64,000 bases of DNA. It comes from Lentisphaerota bacterium (GTDB taxonomy: Bacteria; Verrucomicrobiota; Lentisphaeria; Victivallales; Victivallaceae). The DNA is taken from assembly GCA_017134815.1 (NCBI GenBank), contig CP071032.1, forward strand, positions 2,290,001 to 2,354,000. The letters are read 5' to 3'. A model generated the notes under the pieces. That model did not search any database. It was not told the origin of the DNA and saw only the letters and a program-made list of their open reading frames with translations. The first letter of the stretch is position 1; every line of letters begins with the position of its first letter. A program made the position numbers and the translations under genes. Below, piece by piece: positions 1 to 9,300 of the stretch.

Positions 1-305
1 GATCAAGTCCGACGCAGACCAGAGAATTATTCGTTTTCCATATTTTATTAAGTTTTTCAATGAAAGTCATTATTGCACCCTGTATTGATGGTTATCAGTA
101 GTCCACAAAGATAAGTTGCAATAATACTCTTTTCAAACCCCTTAAATATTTTCACAAAACATTAATTCGAAATTTCTTTTAATCATCATCAGTTCTTTCA
201 GGCCGACTTTTTCGGAATATTTATATTTATTTTCTTGCAAATTAAGCGACTGTTAATTAAGATGTGATTAAAGGAGTTTAATTTTTTGCGTTTCAGGAGG
301 ATGTG
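1..305. other. Gene-free left edge
   Basis: No convincing coding region, RNA gene or terminator is visible here. The stretch is AT-rich and ends in the ribosome binding site AGGAGG (295-300) of the first gene, so it probably holds that gene's promoter, but no clear -35/-10 pair stands out. Confidence 0.5.
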
Positions 306-1079
306 ATGCATGAGCTGAGGAAAGTTGCAGTTTTTGTCTTGCTGATTAGTTTGTGTGGAATCGGGCCTGCAGATGTGGCAAGTACTGAGGAAAGAAAACC
401 TGAGGTCAATCCTGCAAAAGTACTTGAAGCTGGCAGGCAACTCGCCGAACAGGGTAATTATTCCGCCGCGTTGCAAAAGTACATCTGGTATCATCATAAT
501 GCTACAAAGTACGATCCTTCAAGTAAATGGATGCGCTTATCGGTAGCATTGGGACTATGGGTTGAGCTTGGCAGGAAGTACCCTGCCGCACGTCAGGCGC
601 TAATTCTTATACGTAATGCAAAAGCAGATGAACTGCTTAACGGTAAAGGTGATTTTTCGGTTTTTAATGATCTCTCAGCAATAAATCAGGCACTTGGGGA
701 AAGCTCAAAAAGTATTGAATTGTTTAATCTGCTTGACCGCAGACGCCCTGAACTTGCTTCCAGGTGCTGGGGCCTGGTGAAAACTGCAATTATCATAAAG
801 CAGGATAAGGAGTTACTTAATAAGTATTTAAAGAGCCCCCACGAGGAATTTCAACAGATCAAGTTTATTTACGAACAGTTAAAGTCTGCAGACGTCAGTG
901 ATCGTGACGAAATTAAAAAATATGCCGAAAATAATTTTGTTAAAAGAATTTGTGAATTGGTTGATGCATTGAAGGCGGTTGGACGTGATATCGAGGCCCG
1001 TAAAATATGTCAAATGGCTGCTGTTTTGGTAAAAAGCGCAGATTTTGATGCTGCACTTGCTGCCCGGCCCATGCATTGA
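306..1079 (+). CDS. Secreted helical (TPR-like) protein of unknown function
   Basis: The N-terminus has a signal-peptide pattern: a basic stretch, then a hydrophobic core near residues 8-20. The rest is helical and rich in Ala, Leu and Lys. Pairs such as 'LAEQGNYSAAL' (about residues 46-56) look like tetratricopeptide helices, so a periplasmic scaffold role is possible. ATG 306 is preferred because AGGAGG lies 5 bases upstream; GTG 303 is an in-frame alternative. It stands alone, about 115 bases before the next gene. The family was not recognised, and the TPR reading is an inference from sequence pattern. Confidence 0.65.
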   Translation: MHELRKVAVFVLLISLCGIGPADVASTEERKPEVNPAKVLEAGRQLAEQGNYSAALQKYIWYHHNATKYDPSSKWMRLSVALGLWVELGRKYPAARQALILIRNAKADELLNGKGDFSVFNDLSAINQALGESSKSIELFNLLDRRRPELASRCWGLVKTAIIIKQDKELLNKYLKSPHEEFQQIKFIYEQLKSADVSDRDEIKKYAENNFVKRICELVDALKAVGRDIEARKICQMAAVLVKSADFDAALAARPMH

Positions 1080-1195
1080 CCATATAGTTTTTTGCACTAT
1101 TCATTACTTTCTCAGAGGTTTAAAGCTTGTAATCATGAGACAGCAAGTATTAATTAATAACTGATATTAATTATTATCTCTCAGGAGGTCAGGTA

Positions 1196-1750
1196 ATGGA
1201 GAAAATTAAACTCAGTCTGGAAATAAGCAAGGATCACCCCGCTTATAAATGGGCATTGAATCATTCCAATGCGGCAAGAGCATTCGGTCACGTCGGAACG
1301 CATATCGATTGTTATACCGCTCGGCCTGAGGCTGGAGAATACAAGGTCGGAGCAGTAGTGCTGGACTGTACAGAGGGGATGCCTGACACTGAAAGTCTGA
1401 GCGGCCTGGATTGTGCAGGCAAGGCCTTGGTGCTGTATACTTCAAACCTGGAGAAAAACGGATATGGCAATAAGGCTTACGCTGCTGAGAATACCGCATT
1501 TGACAGCACCGCTCTTGATGCCGTCCTAAGCCGGGCTCCTGCTTTCATTTTAATTGACAGTCAGGGGATTGGTGTTCATGGCGAACAGCATGTTAGTTAT
1601 GATAAACGCTGTGAGTCAAAGGGGTGCTTTGTTATTGAGAATATACTGCTTACCAAGGCTGTAGCTGAACGCCTGGAGGCGGTTGAGATTAAAATAACCG
1701 GCGATGGGAAAACCGGCAGACCGTGTGAAGTTTTCGGTCTTCTGACATAA
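1196..1750 (+). CDS. Cyclase-family (kynurenine formamidase-like) hydrolase
   Basis: A 184-residue protein with the cyclase-family (PF04199) metal motif HxGTHxD, seen as 'HVGTHIDCYTAR' near residues 32-43. In this family the motif His and Asp residues bind the catalytic metal for amide or ester hydrolysis (kynurenine formamidase is the best-known member). The typical motif continues D-x-P-x-H; here the Pro/His positions are changed (Cys-Tyr-Thr), so the metal site may differ. A second acidic/His region ('IGVHGEQHVSYD') lies near residues 124-135. AGGAGG 7-8 bases upstream supports ATG 1196. The substrate cannot be told from the sequence. Confidence 0.75.
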   Translation: MEKIKLSLEISKDHPAYKWALNHSNAARAFGHVGTHIDCYTARPEAGEYKVGAVVLDCTEGMPDTESLSGLDCAGKALVLYTSNLEKNGYGNKAYAAENTAFDSTALDAVLSRAPAFILIDSQGIGVHGEQHVSYDKRCESKGCFVIENILLTKAVAERLEAVEIKITGDGKTGRPCEVFGLLT

Positions 1751-1769
1751 TTTTCCATTAGCGATTATT

Positions 1770-1817
1770 CCGGTCGCAGCAAAAGCTTCGGCAACTTTGC
1801 TTCGGCCGGTTTTATTT
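1770..1817 (+). terminator. Probable terminator after the cyclase gene
   Basis: CCGG (1770-1773) pairs with CCGG (1806-1809), and GCAAA pairs with TTTGC inside. The run TTTTATTTT follows. The stem is interrupted, so this is a moderate call. It separates the cyclase gene from gyrA. Confidence 0.45.
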
Positions 1818-1934
1818 TGGTTTGATGTCAACTTTCAAGGCATTATAAACCATGCTTTTGCCAGGAAAAATAAACTTCAAACAAACTAATGAAAAAGTAC
1901 TTGTGCTTAGCAGTTAAATTCCTTGTTTTAAAGT

Positions 1935-1962
1935 TTGTTAAATCGGCAAAACGGTGTAGATT
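1935..1962 (+). promoter_or_regulatory. Candidate gyrA promoter
   Basis: TTGTTA (1935-1940), a 16-base spacer and TAGATT (1957-1962) approximate a sigma-70 promoter about 60 bases upstream of the gyrA start. The match is weak and no other evidence supports it. Confidence 0.3.
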
Positions 1963-2020
1963 ACTTCAATACATATTTTAACCTGCCCGAGCGGGGCTTA
2001 GAAAGGAGACTGAACCGGAT

Positions 2021-4654
2021 ATGAGTGAACTTAGCACCAGAGATTATCCTATCAGTATTGAAGATATTATGCATACGGCGTACCTGCAGTATTCACTCAG
2101 TGTGAATGTTGGACGCGCCATACCTGATGTCCGTGACGGACTTAAACCCGTAAACCGGCGAATTCTCTATGCCATGAAGCAGCTTGGCCTCACAAAATCC
2201 CATGCTTACAAAAAAAGCGCGAGCGTGGTTGGTGAAGTTATTGCGAAGTATCACCCGCATGGTGATTCTTCAGTATATGACGCCATGGTGCGTCTGGCTC
2301 AGGATTTTGCCATGCGTACGCCTCTTGTTGACGGGCAGGGTAACTTCGGCAGCATTGACGGCGATTCCGCCGCCGCATATCGTTATACTGAAGCCAGAAT
2401 GGAGCGCCTTGCAGAAGAGCTGCTCGTTGATATTGACAAAGAAACAGTAGATACTGTACCGACATTTGATGAATCCTCTACTGAACCTACCGTACTGCCG
2501 GCGCGTTTTCCGCAACTGCTGGTAAACGGGACAACTGGTATCGGGGTCGGGATGGCGACAAATATTCCGCCGCATAACCTGCGGGAAGTTATTAACGCCA
2601 CAATCTGTCTGCTGGAAAACCCTAAAGCTTCTGTAGAAGAGCTTATGCAGCACTTGCCTGGTCCGGATTTTCCAACCGGGGCTATCATGCGGGGAATTAA
2701 CAATATCCGTCGTTTTTACGCAACCGGTAAAGGCAGTTGCAGAGTGAGAGCCCGTGCCGAAATTAATGAGGACGATAAGGGCAGGGAGCAGATTATCATA
2801 ACTGAAATACCGTATGCGGTAAACAAGGAAATGATGGTCAAAAAAATTGCTGATCTGGTTAATGACAAGCGCATCACCGGGATTTCCGGTTTGCGTGACG
2901 AGTCGAGCCGCCGGGTCGGAATCAAAATAGTTATCGATATTAAGCGCGGTTCGATGGGCAGCGTGGTACTGAATCAGCTCTATGCCCATACTCAGCTTGA
3001 ATCGTCTTATGGCTGCACCATGCTGGTAGTAGATCATAACCGCCCGAAAATAATGAATCTCTCACAAGTACTGCAGGCCTATATTGATCACCGGATGGAG
3101 GTCGTTGTCCGCAGGACTATTTTTGACTTGAGAAAAGCTGAAGCCAGAGCTCACATCCTCGAAGGGCTGTTGAAAGCGCTGGACAATATTGATGAGGTGG
3201 TAAATATTGTCCGCTCATCGCGGACCCGTCTTGAAGCTGTAGAAAGCCTGATGGTCCGGTTTGAGTTCAGTCAGATTCAAGCTAATGCCATACTGGACAT
3301 GCGTCTGCATCAGTTGACCGGACTGGCTCGTGAAGATGTAGAAAATGAATACAATGAGCTTTTGAAGCAGATTGCCTATTACAAGGCCCTGCTGGAAAGT
3401 CGTGAAATGCGTCTGGGAGTTATTAAAGAGGAGCTGGAGGAAGTTCGTGACAAGTACGGTGATGAACGCCGCACAGAAATCACTATGGATGACAGCGACC
3501 TGAATGTTGCCGACCTTATAGCCAGACATTCCTGTGTTATTACCGTTTCAAACACCGGTTATATCAAGCGTACGCCATCGGATACCTACCGCACTCAGCA
3601 TCGTGGCGGCAAAGGCATTATCGGAATGGAGACCAAGGAAGAGGACTTTGTGGAACATCTGTTCAATGCGGATAGCCATGATGTGATATTCTTCTTTACA
3701 GATAAAGGCTTTATGCACTGGCTGAATGTCTATGAAATTCCTGAAGGATCCCGGGTTTCCAAGGGCAAGGCCATTGTCAATATGATCAAGATTGAGCCGG
3801 GAGAAAAGATCAAAGCCATGTTGACTATAAAAAAGGAATTCTTTGAAGAAGATGACAAATATATCATCATGGCTTCAAGGTGTGGCTATATCAAGAAGAC
3901 AGCTTTAAGCGCGTTCCAGAATCTGCGTCGTGCCGGGCTCCGGGCTTTGACTATTGAAGAAAACGACGACCTGATTGGTGCTGAAATCTGTGAAACCGGC
4001 AATGAAGTACTGCTTTCAACCCGCAAGGGAATGGCTTGTCGCTTCAACCAGAATAATGAGCAGATTCGCCCGATGGGACGTACTGCCCGTGGTGTTACCG
4101 GTATGCGTTTCAAGCTTGAGGGTGACTATATCGTCAGTATGGAGGTCATCAAGGAAGTGGTAACTGATGTTGATGAAAATACTGAAGAAGCCGCCGGCAC
4201 CGGTCCTGAGCTGCTTGTTGTTTCCGAAAACGGAATGGGTAAACGCAGTCTGGTTGGTACTTACCGTAAGACCAAACGCGGAGCTAAAGGTGTTACCAGC
4301 GCTAAACTGCGTGCTGGTGATTTTGTTCTTGCCGCACTGCAGATTGTGCCAGGCGATGAATTAATGCTGACTACTGAACGTGGTCAACTGGTTAGAATTC
4401 CATGTGATGAAATTCGCACTATCGGCCGCGCCTCTTACGGTGTCAGAATTATGAATCTTAATAATGATGACCGGATTACCGGTGTTTCCAAGATCGTCAA
4501 AGTTGAAGGTGAAGACGACGAGGAAGCAGGTAACGAGGAAGATACTTCAGCTGAGGGTAACACCGCAATAGAAGGTGCAGAGGCTGCAGCTTCGGAAGCG
4601 GTTGATTCTGAAAGCAGTCCTGACGCAGAAGATGCAGAAGGTGCTGAAGAGTAA
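2021..4654 (+). CDS. gyrA: DNA gyrase subunit A
   Basis: The breakage-reunion subunit of DNA gyrase, which introduces negative supercoils together with GyrB (not in this window). The catalytic Tyr122 sits in 'YRYTEARM'. The quinolone-determining region reads Gly81-Asp82-Ser83-Ser84-Val85-Tyr86-Asp87, with Ser83 and Asp87 (E. coli numbering is identical) unmutated. The C-terminal pinwheel starts near residue 500 and carries the GyrA box as QHRGGKG (526-532), with His in place of the usual second Arg. Length (877) is normal for GyrA. About 50 residues at the C-terminus form a very acidic Glu/Asp/Ala tail. GAAAGGAG lies about 12 bases before the ATG. Confidence 0.98.
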   Translation: MSELSTRDYPISIEDIMHTAYLQYSLSVNVGRAIPDVRDGLKPVNRRILYAMKQLGLTKSHAYKKSASVVGEVIAKYHPHGDSSVYDAMVRLAQDFAMRTPLVDGQGNFGSIDGDSAAAYRYTEARMERLAEELLVDIDKETVDTVPTFDESSTEPTVLPARFPQLLVNGTTGIGVGMATNIPPHNLREVINATICLLENPKASVEELMQHLPGPDFPTGAIMRGINNIRRFYATGKGSCRVRARAEINEDDKGREQIIITEIPYAVNKEMMVKKIADLVNDKRITGISGLRDESSRRVGIKIVIDIKRGSMGSVVLNQLYAHTQLESSYGCTMLVVDHNRPKIMNLSQVLQAYIDHRMEVVVRRTIFDLRKAEARAHILEGLLKALDNIDEVVNIVRSSRTRLEAVESLMVRFEFSQIQANAILDMRLHQLTGLAREDVENEYNELLKQIAYYKALLESREMRLGVIKEELEEVRDKYGDERRTEITMDDSDLNVADLIARHSCVITVSNTGYIKRTPSDTYRTQHRGGKGIIGMETKEEDFVEHLFNADSHDVIFFFTDKGFMHWLNVYEIPEGSRVSKGKAIVNMIKIEPGEKIKAMLTIKKEFFEEDDKYIIMASRCGYIKKTALSAFQNLRRAGLRALTIEENDDLIGAEICETGNEVLLSTRKGMACRFNQNNEQIRPMGRTARGVTGMRFKLEGDYIVSMEVIKEVVTDVDENTEEAAGTGPELLVVSENGMGKRSLVGTYRKTKRGAKGVTSAKLRAGDFVLAALQIVPGDELMLTTERGQLVRIPCDEIRTIGRASYGVRIMNLNNDDRITGVSKIVKVEGEDDEEAGNEEDTSAEGNTAIEGAEAAASEAVDSESSPDAEDAEGAEE

Positions 4655-4730
4655 TAGCCTGAATGCCGGGATGCCGCCCTGAATGAGGGTGGCAGGCGGC
4701 GATTTGATGCCGCAATGAAAGGTTTATGAT

Positions 4731-5582
4731 ATGCGTTTTTGTTTTAGAAACCGCAGTATGGATTTTCATGAAGGCTCAAGGCTCATGGGAGTTCTCAACG
4801 TCACCCCCGATTCATTCAGTGATGGAGGTGAATTCTTTGACTGCGATACAGCTGTTAACCGTGCCTTAACTATGCTCGCTGATGGTGCGGCAATAATAGA
4901 TATTGGCGGAGAGTCGACACGCCCCGGGTCAGAGGAAGTTGTTAGCGCGGCTATGGAGATTGATCGTATCTGTCCAGTTATCAGTAAACTGCGTGAAGCA
5001 GCTCCGGCGTGTGTGATTTCCGCAGACACCCGCAAGGCAGAGGTTGCGGAAGCTGCAATAGAAGCTGGAGCTGATATAGTTAATGACGTCAGTGGGCTTG
5101 AATATTCCGGTAATATGGCTGAAGTGGCTGCAAAAACCGGAGCCGGCCTGGTAATAATGCACATGCGCGGGGCTCCCGATACCATGCAGACTGTGAAAAA
5201 CCTTGAATATGACAATATTATCGAAGATATATGCGCTTTTTTGACCTCTGCAGCTGCGAAAGCCCTTGACTATGGGGTAAATCGGGAAAATATTGTCTTA
5301 GACCCCGGGATCGGTTTTGCCAAGACGGTTGAACAAAATTTAAAGTTGATCGGTCATATCAGCAGATTGCGGCAATGCGGCTATCCGGTACTGGTGGGAC
5401 ATTCGAGGAAGTCTTTTATCGGAAAACTGTTTGATCGTGAAGACCCGCGGGAGAGGGTGTTTGCGACGGCCGGAGCTGCAATTTATCTGGCAGAACAGAA
5501 CGTTGAACTTATCAGAGTGCACGATGTACGTGCAATGAATGATGCGCTGACCATGTACCGTCTGTGTGCGGCAGCGCGATAA
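4731..5582 (+). CDS. folP: Dihydropteroate synthase
   Basis: Condenses p-aminobenzoate with dihydropterin pyrophosphate in folate synthesis; the target of sulfonamides. Diagnostic motifs are 'GVLNVTPDSFSDGG' near residues 20-33, 'GGESTRPGSEEV' near 62-73, and 'VGHSRKSFIG' near 222-231, which supplies the conserved Lys and Arg of the substrate site. The 283-residue length fits the family. AAAGG precedes ATG 4731; ATG 4758 is a possible alternative. It is followed after 15 bases by the diadenylate cyclase gene, an arrangement found in other bacteria, so the three genes probably form one operon. Confidence 0.96.
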   Translation: MRFCFRNRSMDFHEGSRLMGVLNVTPDSFSDGGEFFDCDTAVNRALTMLADGAAIIDIGGESTRPGSEEVVSAAMEIDRICPVISKLREAAPACVISADTRKAEVAEAAIEAGADIVNDVSGLEYSGNMAEVAAKTGAGLVIMHMRGAPDTMQTVKNLEYDNIIEDICAFLTSAAAKALDYGVNRENIVLDPGIGFAKTVEQNLKLIGHISRLRQCGYPVLVGHSRKSFIGKLFDREDPRERVFATAGAAIYLAEQNVELIRVHDVRAMNDALTMYRLCAAAR

Positions 5583-5597
5583 TTGAGGAGTTAAGCT

Positions 5598-6443
5598 ATG
5601 GCTGAGATTTTCGAGTACATGCAGACTGCGGTCTCTTATTTGAGGCCGGTTCTGGAAATACTCATCCTGACGTTCCTCTTTTACAAGATACTGTATTATT
5701 TGCGTGGGACTCGCGGATCAAACATTCTGGCCGGAATGGTAATCGTGCTGATGTTGCTGACAGCGGCTTCCGATCTGTTGAAATTTGAGGTTATCAGCTG
5801 GATGTTGAACGGATTGTGGACCTTGCTTGCGACCGCTATTATTGTGATATTCCAGCCGGAGCTGCGCCGGGCCTTCGCTCAGCTCGGGAGTGCGCCTTTT
5901 CAACAGCAAAGCCGTAAAAAAGAGGCAATCACCGAGGTTGTTACTGCCACTCTCAATATGGCAAAGCGCAAAATCGGTGCCCTGATGGTACTGGAACGTA
6001 AAATAGGGATGCGTTCGATTGTTGAGGATGCAGTCAGGCTGGATGTTAAACTCAATTCAATGATCATTGAATCAATATTTTTCCCGAACTCTCCACTGCA
6101 TGATGGTGCGGTGATTATCAAGAATGACAGGATTATTGCCGCCCATGCGATTCTGCCTTTGACCCGGGATGATGAAGTGGTAAAGACTCTTGGTACCAGA
6201 CACCGTGCGGCGGTTGGTATTACCGAGGAAACTGACGCGGTGGTCGTGGTGGTTTCCGAAGAAACCGGCAATATAAGTATTGCCTGTCGCGGCAGCATCC
6301 GGCGTGATGTCAAGGCTGACAAGCTGCTGCGTTACCTGTCGGGTCTGATGATCTCGACGGATGATAACTCTTTTGCCAATATTTTTGATTCCATGCAGGA
6401 GGATAAGATCTCCGGTTTTTCCAAGGGAGGTGAAAACGAATGA
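5598..6443 (+). CDS. cdaA: Diadenylate cyclase CdaA
   Basis: Makes the second messenger c-di-AMP from two ATP. The N-terminus has three membrane segments (about residues 18-33, 42-58 and 66-84), followed by the DAC domain with the catalytic DGA triad (169-171, in 'LHDGAVII') and the RHR triad (201-203, in 'TRHRAAVG'). This is the CdaA/DacA architecture, 281 residues. GAGG precedes the ATG. Its end overlaps the ybbR start by 4 bases (ATGA), which implies translational coupling to its regulator. c-di-AMP usually controls potassium, osmotic and cell-wall homeostasis. Confidence 0.96.
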   Translation: MAEIFEYMQTAVSYLRPVLEILILTFLFYKILYYLRGTRGSNILAGMVIVLMLLTAASDLLKFEVISWMLNGLWTLLATAIIVIFQPELRRAFAQLGSAPFQQQSRKKEAITEVVTATLNMAKRKIGALMVLERKIGMRSIVEDAVRLDVKLNSMIIESIFFPNSPLHDGAVIIKNDRIIAAHAILPLTRDDEVVKTLGTRHRAAVGITEETDAVVVVVSEETGNISIACRGSIRRDVKADKLLRYLSGLMISTDDNSFANIFDSMQEDKISGFSKGGENE

Positions 6444-7441
6444 ACCAGGAATTTAACAATACCGAGGAAAAATCAGCATTCAGCTGGGTGCCGGGGATCA
6501 TTCAGAATGATTTCCTGCGCAAGGCTATTGCATTATTTTTTGCGTTTCTGCTGTACTTTACCGTGACTATTCGGCTGGGAGTTGAAGAGAAGATTGGTGG
6601 TGTCCAGGTGGAAATTGAACTGCCGCCGACTCTGGTTAATCTGGAAAAGCCGCGGCCGGTTACCGTGGTCATTAAGGGCAGCAAGAAAGTTCTTAAGGAT
6701 GTGACCGCATCTAATCTGAAAGTGCGGGCCCGGGTGCTGAAGAAACATTTCAGTCCGGGGGCGGCTTATCTGCTGCGGCTTACCCCTCAGGATGTCGATG
6801 CGCCGTTTGGCGTCAGTGTTATCGGTGTTGAGCCGCGTGACCTGGTATTGAATCTTGACCGCAAGAAATCAAAGAAAGTGCCGGTAAAAGCGGCTTTTCA
6901 GGGAGAGCAGAACCTGCAGCGGGATTATGCTGTCGGATCTGTTAAATTTACTCCTTCTGAGGTGCTGGTTACCGGTCCAGAAAGTATAATTAATGATGTG
7001 AATGAAGTCAATACTGTACCGATTCCGCTTGATAATAATGTGGTTGACAGTTTTGAGTTCAAGGCTCGTATAACATCTTCAAATTCAATAGATGTAACCC
7101 CCAATCAGGTTGTAGCTCAAGTGCCGATAATCCGGCAGAATATCACCAGGACCATTAAATCAGTCCCGATCAAGCTGCTGGAAGCTCCACAGTCAAAAGG
7201 TGACTATAAAGTTGAGCTGTTGTCCTCGCCGCATGTCGATGTTACTGTAAACGGCCCCAAGGGAGCGGTGCTGCTGCTTAAACCGCAGGCAGTAAAAGCT
7301 TATATTGACTTGACGTCTTTTGATGAGTCGGGGACATTTTCGGTCAATGTTGACTGCTGGGTTGATGCTGCCGGCAATATGAAAGTAGATAATATTTATC
7401 CTAAGAACGTGTCGGTAAAAATTACCCGGCTGACCAAATAA
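6440..7441 (+). CDS. ybbR: YbbR-domain protein (CdaR-like regulator)
   Basis: A membrane-anchored extracytoplasmic protein with one N-terminal membrane segment (about residues 27-46) and repeated YbbR domains across residues 50-330. YbbR/CdaR proteins bind and modulate CdaA, and the 4-base overlap with cdaA supports that partnership here. Repeats are visible as recurring 'V.V.G P..' blocks ('VLVTGPES', 'DVTVNGPKG'). In many bacteria glmM follows as the third gene; here an intergenic gap and an unrelated PpiD-like gene follow instead. Confidence 0.9.
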   Translation: MNQEFNNTEEKSAFSWVPGIIQNDFLRKAIALFFAFLLYFTVTIRLGVEEKIGGVQVEIELPPTLVNLEKPRPVTVVIKGSKKVLKDVTASNLKVRARVLKKHFSPGAAYLLRLTPQDVDAPFGVSVIGVEPRDLVLNLDRKKSKKVPVKAAFQGEQNLQRDYAVGSVKFTPSEVLVTGPESIINDVNEVNTVPIPLDNNVVDSFEFKARITSSNSIDVTPNQVVAQVPIIRQNITRTIKSVPIKLLEAPQSKGDYKVELLSSPHVDVTVNGPKGAVLLLKPQAVKAYIDLTSFDESGTFSVNVDCWVDAAGNMKVDNIYPKNVSVKITRLTK

Positions 7442-7637
7442 CTTCAGTTAAGGCTTCTTATTTGATTCGCTGCTGTTTTATAAACTGTTTCGCGATGAAG
7501 CAACTATTTTGTTTTTTTTTGCATAAAAGCCTTGCTAAAAGCATAAAATATTCTATCTTAACAGATCTATATAATGGTATTTAATCAAGAGATAATTTTT
7601 ATACATAAGTTTAATTTATTCAAGGGGTATATCTGTA

Positions 7638-9293
7638 ATGGTTATACGAAAAATGAACTCCGTTTTCGCGCGTCACGGCCGTATTCTTTTTGGTATCATA
7701 ACTGTGGCGATCATTATCTCATTTGTCGGCTTCCTGACACCCGGATTTAACGGTGTTTTTTCGCATTTTGGCGGTTCCAGTACAGTAGGTGTTGTTTTTG
7801 GGAAAAAGGTTAGTAATAAGGACGTCATGGCTCAGGCCAGACGCAACCTGATTATTTATTCGCTGGTTTACGGTGCCGGCATGGACAACTCCAGACTGAT
7901 GGATTTCGCTACCCAGAACGCCTTTCCGACAATCTGCACTATTGCTGCTGCTCAGGACCGGGGTATAACTGTCAGTGACATGCAGGTTGCGCAGTTTATC
8001 CGCAAACTGCCGGTGTTCCAGAATCCTGAAACCAAGTCCTTTGATGAAAAGAAATTCAGCAATTTTGTCGATAATGAATTGCAGCGTAATGGCTTGAATG
8101 CATCTGACCTGGACCAGAGTGTACGTGAACTGCTGATGCAGCAGCAGCTTGAGCGTGAAATGCTTGACAGCCTGGTAATAACTCCCGGGGAAGTAAAGCA
8201 GTTCTACAATCAATTCAGTGAGACGTTCTTTGTTCGCTCTGCTAGATTTACTGCTAAAGACTTCATCGGGCAGGTGAAATATACCGACAAAGAGATCAAA
8301 AACTTCTATGAGTCCAACAAGAAAGCCTATACTATTCCCGCCTCATACAGTGCTTTGGTGGTGAAATTTGATTATAACAGTCCGGAAGCGCAAAAGGCGG
8401 CTGCCGCCAAGCTGTCCGATAAAGAGCTCAAGGAATTTTACCAGGCTAACAAGAAGAGCTTCATGGACTTTAAACCCGGGCAGAAACCCGCGGTTAAACC
8501 GTTTGCTCAGGTTAAGGACAAAGTCAAAATTATGATGATAAGTGAACGCCAGAAACAGTTTGCGTCAGACCGGGCCATGGAGTTTTCTCAGGAGGCGTAT
8601 GACAAAGTAGGCGAGGCAGCAAAGGATGACCGCCGTCAGGCTTTCCTGCAGTTGGTAAACAAAAATAAACTTTCCCCTTTCCTTACCGGATGGTTCCCGC
8701 AAAACGCGAAGAGTATAAAGGGCCTGAATGAGCCGGAACTGGTAAAACAGATCGCTGAAATTTATGATGCCGTGCCGGTGTCAAACGCCGTGGCGGGACA
8801 GGATGCGGCTTATGTTGCTTTTCTGGTTGGTGCGAAAAAAGCCCGTCAGGCGAAATTTGAAGAAGTAAAAGATCAGGTAGTAAATGATTTCAAAAATAAA
8901 CAGGCAATGAAACTGGCCCGTTCTGCTTGCCGTGAAGCGGTAGCAAAGCTGGTCAAGCTTGATGATAAAGCCCGGATCGCTGCGGTTGACGCAATGAAAA
9001 CTCCGGCATTCAAGAAAGTAGAACCATTTAAATGGTCCAATCCGCCGTTTGGCAGTGACGGCACATTGATTGTATCTCTGGTGGAGGATGTTCCTGCCGG
9101 AGGAATTTCCAAAGCGCTTAACACTACCTATGGAGGGATCGCGGTTTTTGTTGATAAACGTGAACTGCCCAATGAAAAAGACTTTGCTAAAGATAAAATG
9201 CGTATAGAATACTATTTCAAGAGCAGAAAGTATGGTGCGGTAAAAGCAGCTTTTACTTCCTGGCTTGAATCAAAATGTAAAAAGATGAGGTGA
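7638..9293 (+). CDS. PpiD/SurA-like membrane-anchored periplasmic chaperone
   Basis: A 551-residue protein with a short cytoplasmic N-terminus, one membrane anchor (about residues 17-36) and a SurA/PpiD N-terminal-type chaperone region (about 45-200, with 'FDEKKFSNFVDNELQRNGL'). It then has a long helical region and a C-terminal tail. The overall plan is that of PpiD, an inner-membrane foldase helper for secreted proteins. No clear parvulin isomerase signature could be read in the middle, so it may be a chaperone without isomerase activity. AAGGGG precedes the ATG. Only 7 bases separate it from speD, which suggests co-transcription with the polyamine genes. Confidence 0.75.
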   Translation: MVIRKMNSVFARHGRILFGIITVAIIISFVGFLTPGFNGVFSHFGGSSTVGVVFGKKVSNKDVMAQARRNLIIYSLVYGAGMDNSRLMDFATQNAFPTICTIAAAQDRGITVSDMQVAQFIRKLPVFQNPETKSFDEKKFSNFVDNELQRNGLNASDLDQSVRELLMQQQLEREMLDSLVITPGEVKQFYNQFSETFFVRSARFTAKDFIGQVKYTDKEIKNFYESNKKAYTIPASYSALVVKFDYNSPEAQKAAAAKLSDKELKEFYQANKKSFMDFKPGQKPAVKPFAQVKDKVKIMMISERQKQFASDRAMEFSQEAYDKVGEAAKDDRRQAFLQLVNKNKLSPFLTGWFPQNAKSIKGLNEPELVKQIAEIYDAVPVSNAVAGQDAAYVAFLVGAKKARQAKFEEVKDQVVNDFKNKQAMKLARSACREAVAKLVKLDDKARIAAVDAMKTPAFKKVEPFKWSNPPFGSDGTLIVSLVEDVPAGGISKALNTTYGGIAVFVDKRELPNEKDFAKDKMRIEYYFKSRKYGAVKAAFTSWLESKCKKMR

Positions 9294-9300
9294 ATTTGAA

